A stretch of 64,000 nt of DNA, taken from Dryocosmus kuriphilus (lineage: Eukaryota; Arthropoda; Insecta; Hymenoptera; Cynipidae). The stretch spans positions 83,083,786 to 83,147,785 of the forward strand of contig CM076196.1 of assembly GCA_038277395.1 (NCBI GenBank), given 5' to 3'. Below the pieces are notes generated by a model, which worked only from the letters and a program-made list of their open reading frames with translations, was not told the DNA's origin and did not search any database. This document shows, piece after piece, positions 24,182-34,050 of this stretch. Each line of letters starts with the position of its first letter. Position 1 is the stretch's first letter. The position numbers were made by a program, and so were the translations under genes.

Positions 24182-26235
24182 TCACGTATTAGCAAAATCC
24201 TGGATCTTGATTTTTCTTAGTTGTTTAATGCAAGTCAGAGCTTTTGACTTGTACTTAGCTTGCCTCCCTCTGGTGTTATCATTCGTTTCGATGTTGCACA
24301 GGTACATTTGAATGAATTCCAGCGATGCGGCATTATTAGAAGCATAGGTCCTGTTAAATACGAAATATGATGCTATCATCATTCGAATCGCCGCGAAGAA
24401 GTCCTCACATAGTTCTATTTTAACTCCATCTAGAGCCAGCCAATACCTTGAAATTATATTTTCTTCAGATTCTGCGTCTTCCCCACCTTCTAAAATAATG
24501 CATAATTGATAATACACACATACTAATAATTAGTGAAGTATATACTAGAAGATGCTGAATATATTGCTTACCGATTACTACAATGCTGGGATTTTCAGGT
24601 GAAGCAATTGCGTCTTCTTCCAAAGTTGTTATCTGTATAAAAAAAAGAGAATCAATATTACCAATAATTTTATTATTATAATTAGACCCCAAAAGCACGC
24701 AATATTGCAGTAATGTAGCAGCAATATTGCAAGACAGCAATGTCGTAAAATATTCCAAAGCAATATTATTCGGCACGCATATTCACATATTGCGTGCTAT
24801 TGGGGGAATATGTAATACTTTTAAAATGATAACGTTGGCACTCAGAATTAAAGATAAACTTACGGGATATGAAGTAATCCAAGTGGTAACTGGTTCCCCA
24901 AATTGCTTCTGGAGAATTGAAACTACTTCATTTCGCTGAAAGTCCTCTGAACTATCTTGAGGGAATTCGCGCTTTTGTTTATGGAATCCGTGGAAAAGGA
25001 TTTTAAAAATTCTCTCCTCCATATTCTCGCTGGACTTTTCTATGTCTTTTCCAGTAAGTTTTTTGAAATGGCTTAATAGCGGCTGTTTTTGCAGAAGGAT
25101 GGGCCAATTCTCAAAAATGTGATTTACTCTTGGAGTATTCAGGACATTAAAAAATGCTCGTTGCGCGTCGAATGAAGATGTCAATTTTTCTAGACATGCA
25201 TCACGTTGTTCCTGATTCTCGATGTCGTTATAAACTAAACTAAATAGTTCAATTCGTAATTGCTCTTGATCATCCTTATCTTTATGTCCCCAATTTTTTG
25301 GTTTCCATAGTAGACAACCCGCTTGCATTGAACTCATTAATTTTGTACTTTTTAAGGACATATTCAAGTTGGCCGACAAAGTAACTCCCGTCTTATGATC
25401 ACGTGACAAATATCCATTATGATCAATCAATTTTCTTTCGAGAAAATGATATCCGTTACCCAAACGGCTCCCGTCTTCTTTTCTATCCTCGAAAGTGTTA
25501 GGAAATTGCTTCATCAATTGGACAGCTACTTGACGAAAGGCATTTCTGCTTATGCGAACTTTATACGATCGCATGTCTTGAACAATTGAGTCTACTACGC
25601 TAGACTTCATCGATTCATTAGTAGTGCCCTCTATTAATTTTTGCAGATCTTCATTTTTTAATTTTTCCCAGGGTACGGAGTACTCTTCCCAAGACTTAAA
25701 TATTCCTCGCCTTTCGTCTAGGTAAGCCTTTATTCTTTCGTTTGTTACTCTAGTCTCTAGTCTCTACTTCTGCTAGATCCACATGTACTTCTTGGGCATC
25801 TGCGAGTACCTCTTCATTGCCCGTAGCATGTGGGAAAGTATTCTCCTTGTTCTCAGGATCTACAATATTACCGTTATAATCGTCATATCCGTTAAACGTA
25901 GATTCCGCATTATTAGTGAGGTTCAAATCAGGAACTGTTTCAATTAAATTATTGTTCAGCAATTTATTTTCAGAATTGGACGTGGAGTCATCATTTAATT
26001 TATACCATTCTTCACCGTCTTGAAGAATGATGAAAGGCGAGTCTTTACTGACATAATATGAAAATATTTCGGCGTCGTCAATCACAGTCCCATCGCGTTC
26101 CAAAACTATCAATTTTCCAGTTATGCCCAACTTCTCGCTTCCTTTTGCCAACACCGTAACGAGATCTGTTGATTCTCTAACCATTATCGCTCGCTTCTTT
26201 ACTCGATTTGCTGTCCATACTTTGCATGAAAACAT
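24182..26235 (-). pseudogene. Transposon-borne accessory gene with a CIDE-N-like N-terminal domain
   Basis: Function unknown. First exon 26235-25750: residues 1-80 match the CIDE-N (CAD) pattern, with FSCKVWTANRVKKRAIM, then VLERDGTVIDDAEIF, then PFIILQDGEEW. In DFF40/DFF45 and CIDE proteins this ubiquitin-like fold mediates homotypic pairing. An acidic Asn-rich linker follows. The next part (about 25735-24864) has a helical region (SVVDSIVQDMRSYKVRISRNAFRQVA) and a conserved-looking middle (LGNGYHFLERKLIDHNGYL). A 7-bp tandem duplicate (GAGACTA twice) at about 25755-25769 shifts the frame between them. Two further exons have good GT-AG sites and matching phase: 24632-24572 and 24489-24182 (stop TGA at 24182). 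The ATG lies directly after a TTTCAG acceptor, so an upstream noncoding exon is likely. Confidence 0.72.
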
Positions 26236-26314
26236 CTGAAATAATGAAAATGTAAAAATAATGAACAATTCAGTAAATTAACTTTTAAGAAGCAATAAAC
26301 TAACTTATGATTAA

Positions 26315-26600
26315 CCCTTAAATGACACACGGGGTCCATTGGACGCGAAGGTTTTTTCAATCGTAAATACTTCTATTGCATTCTATTGTATTATTGCATT
26401 TTTTTCAGTATATGAACATATGAATTTCTTTATGTAAGCAAAAGCATATTGTTCACAAGCCTTTCAGGAACATTCATAATAAGTGTCAGGTAAGTATATT
26501 CAAAACTCAAGAAATTATTTACAGTTTTCTACGTTGGGGTTCAATGAACCCCCGTGTGTCATTTTTCGATATATTTCTTTGAACGTGTGGCATTCAAGGG
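26315..26600. mobile_element. piggyBac-like MITE, TTAA duplicate
   Basis: 286 bp, with ends CCCTTAAATGACACAC (left) and CCCTTGAATGCCACAC (right, complement). TTAA copies lie at 26311-26314 and 26601-26604. The word ACACGGGG recurs in inverse at both ends. It lies between the accessory gene and the transposase gene. Confidence 0.88.
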
Positions 26601-27045
26601 TTAATAAAGAAACATGCTGAGTAACACATGGAAATATTAAATGACGTGAAAGTAGTTTGACATATGAGATGTTAAACAATGTGAATTGTGAACTTTTTAT
26701 ATCCAAAGAAAAATTTAAGTTGGAAGATACAACTGTTACTAGACGAATTTTAGTTCAATAACGTCAAAAATTAGGAAATTTAATTTATACTTCAGTTGAT
26801 TTTAATCTTTCATTTTTCATAATACCCACATATAGTTAACAATCCATACATCTTAATATTTCCCTTTTAATTGTAAAGACGAAGAATTATAAAACAAAAG
26901 AGTAAATTAGCTCTGGAACAAGGGTAAAGACTGTAGAACAAAGTTTGTCAAACTATGAAACATATTTTCTTCCTAGAGTGGCGAATCTGAATGCTAAAAA
27001 TTGTAATTGAAGGGTTTAAAAAGTACTAATTTAATATTTTTATAA

Positions 27046-27250
27046 GGCAAGGGAACCAAATGCGGATCAGAGACCAAATGTGGATCAATCTTGTTTTTTA
27101 CCGTAAAATTGACATAATGATTTAAAAAATTTTTTGTGAAATGCATATGTGTACATCTCACAAAACTTTTTTAAACCATTATATCAATTTTACGCTAAAA
27201 AACAAGATTGATCCGCATTTGGACTCTGATCCGTATTTGGTTCCCTTGCC
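27046..27250. mobile_element. Hairpin MITE, about 95-bp arms
   Basis: GGCAAGGGAACCAAATGCGG at the left end is repeated in inverse at the right end. The arms are nearly perfect apart from a few changes. No ORF. It lies just downstream of the transposase stop. Confidence 0.88.
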
Positions 27251-27413
27251 CTACAATCTGCTACAACCATCCTTAAGAAATACCATTTTTATATATAATT
27301 ATTTTTATTTCATAGAATAATTTGCAACTAAAAAAGAAGAGACTATTTAATTGTTTTAAGCATCATTTCAAGTACACTATATATCAATTTTATGAGATTA
27401 CTCACAGTCACTT

Positions 27414-30119
27414 TTACATGTCCGAATCGAAAGGCGCATATTTGGGTAGATATACTGGCGTAGATGCAATAATTAATTCTGGAAACGGATGTGGGGATAA
27501 TAACGACGAATATGGAAAAAATAATAATTTTACTCCACAAGAATTATTCCAATTCTCGTAAACACCTACGTTTTCATTTAATATGATTTCTTTCTTAATT
27601 CCAACGAATGATATTTCGGTATAACTTGAGTTGATGACAATGAACTGAATCTTGCAAATCATGAAATTATTGTACTCATTCTTGCCAATGCAAATGCTCA
27701 TGCCTTTTTTGTACACAATACCACGAAAGGTTACTTTTTCCGCGATATACTTTGCACTCTCTACCTGATTACCGAAACAGTTTGCAATTAGGCTACGCGT
27801 AGCATCGTCATAATTCTCTGATACGTACTCTAAAGCATTTTTTGTTTTTACTAACGAATCAAAAGTGTAAGAAATAGCACTTTGTTGTAGTTGGTGTTTT
27901 GCAGCTAAAGTTTGAGTCACATTCTTAAAATTAGGAATGTGCTTAACCTGCTTTTTGAAATAGCCATGTTTGCTTTCGAATCGCATAGTTTGTAAATGCT
28001 TTAGAGGGCCAAACATTTCTATTAAACTTGGATAATGAACCAAGAACTCATGTTTTGGCAGCAATTTATTGGAGAAGCACTGAATCCTTAAGCGTAGATA
28101 AGCATCTATTTCTCTTCTTAATTGTGCAACTTGATACATTGATAATGCAGGAGCGCAGACAATGTTACAAACTTTTCTTAAATGCAAAACCATTTTCCAC
28201 ACTGGATCGTTGAAATTATTGATGACATCTGCAATTGCCGCTGGAAATATCAGCATGAGTCTCCTCATCTGGCTTGCTGTTCCTGTTAATTTTGTTTTTC
28301 CCCGGTTACTTTTATTTCAGGAATGAACACAGCACCTTCCGTCAATAGTTTTATGTCATTTAAGCGAAAGTTGAGTAAACCTATTCGAAACCATCTTCTT
28401 TGTACAAAGTATTTAATAGCGAGGAACATGTCGGATTGTATGATGCCTTCAAAAAGATCGTGAGCTAAACAAGGAGGCAATCCAGGCTTGGCTACATGAA
28501 AATGCGGCAATTCGTTTAAAGGTGATTTTTTTTTTAATTCCCCTTACAATACTTTTCTTTCTTTCAGCCTCATCAGCATCTTTTTTATAACTTTCAACCG
28601 TGCGCCAGTCCCTCGCATCAAAGAAATGCTCGCAAAACTCCTCACGGCTTATATTACAAAAACGACAAAAATAATGCGATTTACTGAAATTTTCAGTATA
28701 ACCTCCTATCTGATGGCTTCCCAAATTATCTCCTAGCATTGCAACTACCGCTCCCAAGAACGTTGTACATTCTCCATTAACCGAAATATTTATGCCGTTT
28801 GTAGCCAATTCTTTTAAATCTTCTACTACTTTCTGCAAAATTTGTTCCCAACCGAATTCAGTAACATATTTGTCTAAGCACAATAAAACTAGTTTAATAT
28901 TTTGTATCTTAGATCTTAAATGTGGAGGGATATTGGAAATTACCAAGTAAACCGCCACGATTTTGAATTTAGTTTTTGACGCTCCTAAGGGATTACAAAC
29001 CTCGAAGGCATCCTGGAAAAGTACAACTTGTAAAGCATTTTTATTCTTTTGAAAAAATTCATTATCTTTGTAAATTTTCCCGTCGCTAATATCAAAAAAT
29101 CCCCTCCATTCGCTGGATGATGACGATTTACTGTAGTATTCGCGAATTTTTTCGTCACAAAGCATCGACTTTAATGTGTCTAAGATAGGAATGTAACTAT
29201 AAGAACATCCAGAGTGTGATCCATCCTCATTCAGGAGGGGTACTTCTACTGGCATAATTATATTAAAGTTTTTGCTATAAAACGACCTACGGTTGTATGT
29301 GTTTCTTAAAGAACCACATTTCTCATCGAAGGCATCTGTGATACCTTTGAAACTATCGTTGAACGTTTGTTTAATACCCTGCTTTTCATCTACAGATAGA
29401 TTGACATTATCTAGAGTAATAAAAAATTCCTCCTTGCATGATGAGAAAGCTTCAAAAGTTTGAAGTACAACTTCTTGCAAAAGTGGTTCTGTCGCATAAT
29501 GTTGAGTGGTCAAATTAACGCACATCTTACCCAAAGTTTTTGTAGCATCTAGTATGGGTGGAGTATTAGACGGATCAATCGTAGTATTGCTTGGAAAATC
29601 CTTCGTAGTCGATCCATGACCATCCTGAATCCCATGCTGATGTTGAGTTCCTCGTTGTGAATCTATATTTTGATCGTCTACGTCCATACAAGAATCTTGC
29701 GCTAGAACGATCTCTGCTGATGCATCTTTGTCTGTAGACTCGTCCTTCCAGTGCGTTCTACATATATGAACATTGTACTCGTTTTCATTTAAAAAAGTTG
29801 AATTGCATTCTGGAAAAGGACATGCAATTTCATATGGAGAATCCCTCAAATGATTTCTCATGTGCTTGTTGAAATGAGTACGGTTGTTGGTTCGATAAAC
29901 GCAATTTTCAACATTGCAGCTGAGAACAGCTAACCAATTATTAGCATTGTGTTTCAGGTAGATGTGCATTCTAAAACTCTTATACTTATAAAACTTCGCA
30001 TTGCAATCTACATATAAGCAAGGAATTTCCAAGTTTGGTATTTTTGCATGAATTGCTTGATGTTTATTATACAAACGTATAATCGCGAATGAGCTGCTGC
30101 AGCTTTGGCATTTAAACAT
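27414..30119 (-). pseudogene. CACTA/EnSpm-like transposase with four C2H2 fingers
   Basis: Probable transposase. The segment 30119-28540 starts at MFKCQSC. It has four C2H2 fingers in residues 4-122: CQSCSSSF, CLYVDCNAKF, CNVENC and CPFPECNSTF, each followed by an H-x(3-4)-H pair. A D/S/T-rich linker follows. The core has LFQDAFEVCNPLGASK (candidate first Asp), NIPPHLRSKIQNIKLVLLC, VAMLGDNLGSHQIGGY (candidate second Asp) and CRFCN. The next blocks are 28510-28286 (HFHVAKPGLPPCLAHDLFEG) and 28268-27414 (EFLVHYPSLIEMFGPLKHLQ, then MRFESKHGYFKKQ). Frames change at an A10 run near 28530 and at an A5 run near 28285, with no splice signals. Both are single-base type and could be old damage or sequence error. 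The resemblance to the plant TNP2 core is from memory of the family pattern. Confidence 0.75.
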
Positions 30120-30429
30120 TTTGAGTGTAATAAGAAGTCAAATAATGGAAGAAAACAATAAAAAGAAGTATTTTGAAATATCGGCATTTTTTTGTAGCTT
30201 CCTTCAGTGTATGAATCTCCAAGCAAAACACTGAAATGAATATGAAATAATCATAATTATGTTGTGTTTAAATGCACTTCTAACTTGTAAAGTCAGATTG
30301 TAGCATTTTAACTTTAACAATTGTAATGTACAGACTAACTGGGGGAACTGGGAAATGACCGGCAATTTTTTTGAGACCGGGAGAAACCGGGAAATGACAA
30401 TGAAATTGTGACAATGAAATTTCAAAGAT

Positions 30430-30870
30430 GTTAATCGATTATTAAAGATTTAAAAAAGTTTCACGGGGTTTTTCATGAATTTTTAAAGATTTTAAAGGTT
30501 TTTTATGGATTTAAACAAATTTTAAAGAATTTCAGAGATTATAATGAATTTAAACAGGTTGACAGGGATTTTCATATATTTCAAGGTTTTTGTTTTGAGA
30601 TATTAAGATTCCGAAGGATTTTAAAGGGTTTTCACGGATTTCAATGAAAGTTTGATATATTTAAAGAGATTTAATGGATTTCGAAGAGTTTTAGAAATTT
30701 TAAGAGATTCAGAAGGATATTTAAGGTGTTTAACGACTTCTATTTTAATCAATTTTATGAGATTCCGGAGGATTTCAAAAGATTTTTAGGGATTTCAATG
30801 ATTTTTAGAGATTTTAAGAGAGTCCGAAGAATTTTGAAGGATGTTATGGATTTGATGGGATTCTTGGAGT
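30430..30870. repeat. Degenerate GATTTTAAAGG-type simple repeat
   Basis: Some 25-30 loose copies of GATTTYAARGRTTTT-like words inside the transposon, upstream of the transposase. Confidence 0.6.
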
Positions 30871-33001
30871 TTATAAAAGGCTTTATTTACCAAGTGTGCG
30901 GTTTTCAATATCTAATTTATAATTAATACAATTAAAATTATAATTTTCAATTGAATGTTTCGAGTTTATAAGAGTTTTAGTTTGACAGTTTTAATTTGCA
31001 GTTCAGGTGCTGCTTTAAAAGTTTGCATTTTTAAATTTTAAAAACCGGAAAATGATCGAAAATTTTGTTCTTGTATTTCAGTGACCACTCTCGTTACAAG
31101 CCTTCATTCTAAATGACTTTGATTTTAGCAATTGTAATGTATAGGCTAACAAACTTAAAACACGATTAAAGTTTGACATTCAATAATTTACAAGCAAAAG
31201 CTTTAAAAATTATGTCACTTATGAGTGAAAGTTATTAAAGTAGCATATAAACAAATTTCAAGGCCTTCAAGTTTTAAGTTTGAATTTTAAAACTTGGTGA
31301 ATTACATATTACAAATCAATATTTGTTACACTCCTAAAAGATGTACAATACGATATAATTTTATGTATAAGTTGTAAGTAAAATCCCAAATGACTGATTA
31401 TGTTTTCCTATTCAAAAATTTAATAAATTATCGCTGAGAAAATAAATTCACGATTGTTCTGTGAGTCAGTTAGCATTTTCAAAATAGGCAGCAAACTGTG
31501 AGGCCGTCGAGTATATGCATATCTGGATATATACAGCTTTTCCGTTTAAAACATATAAAATCGTTCTATATTAAGGATTCAAACTGTTATCTCATGAACT
31601 AACAGTTTTATATTTTATATTTCAATGTTTTATATTTTGAAGTTAAATTTCATGCTGTTGGCTTCGCGCGAAAAAGATAAATTAATTAAAACTTTTTTAT
31701 TATTCGCTTGCCGTACTCTCATTTCAAAATAGAGTTTCACTAAAAATGGAAAGAATACATAATAGACTCAATTATAAATATATTTCTACATACATCACAA
31801 TGAAAGCATGAGATTTTAAGGTTAGGAAGGTTAGGAAGTATATGAATGTATAATGAAACTTACCTTATAACTTTATACAGCACTTTAAAGTTATGTGCTA
31901 CGACGTTAGTTTACACTCGTCTTCTTATTCTTTCGCTACAGTCAATTAAATATACGATGCATGAATTGATAAACATTTATTAACAAATCACAAAGGAAAC
32001 TCGCATGCGTCGCGTTTTTTTTTCTCGGTCTCGACTCTTTTGGGCGGGAACAGTGCACTATTAATTTGGGTAGTTAGGGAAAAATATAATTATTGTGTTT
32101 TATCAACATATAATTCCCTACTATTTTCAAATTTACAATTTTAAAAATAAATTAAAATAATTTCATTATCTAAAATTGTTAATTTAAATTTTTTAAAAAT
32201 AATTTGAATTATATAAAATTTAATTTAAGTTAAAAAATTATCATATTTTGATAATTAAAATTTAAAAAATTGATTCCATTTTATAAAATTACTTCCGTAC
32301 AATTAGTACAATGTTAAAGGAAATTAATATTTCAGTGTTATAGAAAGTAATTTTAATGCTTTTTACAAAATAAGCTGCGTGTTTAACAGAATTATATTAC
32401 GAGTTATTTGAGACATTATTATTATTCTTTTTTTAATTGTAATTGCTCCTGAAAATATATAATCATTATATTATTGCAAATAAGCGTTTTTGTATATATA
32501 TTTTGTTATAAAAAAAAATTTTGCACGTCTAAATTTTACTTTCACCTCTTTTTCGTGATTTTACCGGTAATTCTAGTTTCACATAAAATACATAACATTT
32601 CCAACCAAATGTCATATCTTTCTTAAATTTTGTGTTTTATTGCTACATTTTTCGTAATTTTACGCAAGACCAACAATTTACATATTAAAATTGCACCGTT
32701 ACAACTTCAGATAGGATTTTTTCAAACAATTGTAATATTACGATTGCCCGTGAATTGGAACTTTCAAATGAGGTGAGCAATATTACCTTCCTTCAACGTA
32801 GTATATTTCCAATCTCCGAAGTATACATACAGGGGCCAGTAAAATGCCGACTATGTAAAATGTAATATTACGATTTCTTGTACTTGCCTCTGATCTGCCT
32901 GTGATTTCTAACCTACAAATCGAACTATCTCTACGCTGAGTGTGGTAATATTACGTGAGAAAATTGGTAATTTTACAGTTATATATCGTAAAATTTTTTT
33001 T
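30871..33001. other. 5' noncoding part of the CACTA-like transposon
   Basis: No coding domain. GC-rich spots (CATGCGTCGCG; GGGCGGGAAC at about 32010-32055) may be promoter sequence for the minus-strand genes. From about 32560 the subterminal GTAATATTAC words begin. Confidence 0.5.
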
Positions 33002-33644
33002 CATTTTTTACAGTGTATGCTCTGAGTGCTAGCCTTGCCCGGAAAAACATAATACCTTCCGGAAAATGCCCATGTGACCCTGAGGTCGATGAAGACCTGG
33101 ACCACATTCTTTGGGCCTGTCCGAGATTCGATGCCTACAGATCAGACCTACCTAAAGATCTAACCAAGCTTCTAAAATGCCCTCCCCCTTTTTGTTCTTA
33201 CCAAATATTAGTTAACCCTCCATTAAAATTGTCAGCCATTTAATCAAATTCTTTTTAAAAAAACAGTCTAAAAATTTAAACTAACCTACACTTCAATCTT
33301 ATCTCGGCCGCCGCCTTGTTTGGGGGGAATCCTTTTCTAAAGGTTCCTTGGGCACAGTCGAGTCCTGTCCAACCATCTGTTCCAGATTCTGCGGAGTCCA
33401 CACTCCCACAACTTGGTTATGGCCGGATATACAAAGCTTTCATTAGAAGGTATAGCGCCAACGGAGAAAAAGAAGAAGCAATAAATTGATTGCAATGATG
33501 ACACACGTTGTTGCAACCCATTTGCAAAGACGCAAATTTATTTGCGAAGACGCTCACTTCTATTCCTAGACAAACGAATCGACTTTGAATGGATCATGTG
33601 TAAGGAACATCGCAAACTGCTTCAAGGATTTTACTCGCTACAGT

Positions 33645-33870
33645 GACGTAGCAAGGATATATGAAAACTGTTTCAGCATCCATCAGATTCCATCCAAAGA
33701 AATGTGTTATGTATAAAAATGAAACTTTTATCTTTTAACGGACGTTTCTGATAATATGTTTTAATTGTTCTATGTATTTCAAATTTTACTTTCATTTTTA
33801 TACTTAATACATTTCCTCAGGATGGAATCTGCTGGATACTTCAATGGTTTTCGTATATTTTCACATTTCG
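33645..33870. repeat. Hairpin repeat with about 80-bp arms
   Basis: 33650-33722 (ATCAGATTCCATCC, ATGTATAAAAATGAAAC) is an imperfect reverse complement of 33786-33868. MITE-like. No duplicate found. Confidence 0.75.
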
Positions 33871-33900
33871 TGCTCTTAGGTTCGATGTAACGGGGCAAAC

Positions 33901-33919
33901 GGGGGGGGGGGGGGGGGGG
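33901..33919. repeat. Poly-G run of 19
   Basis: Uninterrupted G19 after CGGGGCAAAC. A second G20 run lies at 17935. Flanks differ. Confidence 0.95.
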
Positions 33920-34050
33920 AGGTCACTTTCTCATGCATTGTAATTCGTTCTATGTCCCTTAGATGTCGCATTCGCTAAATGTCGTCTGATGTCCGCCCAA
34001 AACAAATACATTGAGTGAACCCACTGTGAGTTCAGAGTTAGTTGGTAGAA

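Larger units (their letters stand above)
23473..33015 (-). mobile_element. 9.5-kb CACTA/EnSpm-like DNA transposon
   Basis: Terminal inverted repeats CACTGTAAAAAATG (14 bp, perfect) at 23473-23486 and 33002-33015. TA duplicates lie at 23471-23472 and 33016-33017. Excising it with one TA joins LINE codons in frame (SNHYALSASL). Two minus-strand genes lie inside: a transposase-like gene (27414-30119) and a spliced accessory gene (24182-26235). The palindrome GTAATATTAC occurs at 23620, 23756, 32732, 32862 and 32945, which looks like a subterminal transposase-site array. CACTG ends and a TNP2-like core fit the CMC (CACTA/Mirage/Chapaev) superfamily. A 2-bp TA duplicate is known for Mirage. The family is inferred. 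Confidence 0.85.
21110..33243 (+). pseudogene. LINE ORF2: endonuclease tail, RT, RNase H, C-terminus (split)
   Basis: Reverse transcriptase polyprotein. The endonuclease-RT linker APWWDKDCNAAVKERREAL is at about 21150. RT motifs: FRPISLASCLFKVMEKLI (21495), LSPAQFGFTMGKSCADNL (21590), FLDLKNAFPSV (21700), and a shifted catalytic block near 21970 whose alternative frame carries the ADD-type motif. The thumb region is at 22080-22720. The RNase H start FYTDGSK is at about 22875, followed by FTDSLSVL and an IPGHTGIPGNEPAAKSA-type block (about 23195). The coding part stops at 23470. It resumes at 33018 with ALSASLARKN and CPCDPEVDEDLDHILWACP. Several frameshifts and stops. The catalytic core is not readable in one frame. 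Confidence 0.85.
19852..33477 (+). mobile_element. I-clade-like LINE, interrupted by a 9.5-kb DNA transposon
   Basis: A non-LTR retrotransposon with 12-bp target duplicates (GCAATAAATTGA) at 19840-19851 and 33478-33489, so both ends are present. Order: 5' UTR, gag-like ORF1 with CCHC knuckles, endonuclease remnant, RT, RNase H and a C-terminal Cys/His segment. It ends in an A-rich GAAAAAGAAGAA tail. Most of the endonuclease and the start of RT are deleted. The DNA transposon 23473-33015 sits after the RNase H. Clade placement is inferred from the encoded RNase H and the ORF1 knuckles. Confidence 0.87.
19691..34050. repeat. Pre-insertion inverted-repeat locus split by the LINE
   Basis: 19714-19745 (GTTAGTTCACAGTGGGTTCA) is matched in reverse at 34010-34044 (GTGAACCCACTGTGAGTTC). 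TCTATGTCCC occurs at 19770 and at 33950. Without the LINE these arms would be about 0.7 kb apart, so the LINE probably entered an older hairpin-type repeat. Confidence 0.55.
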
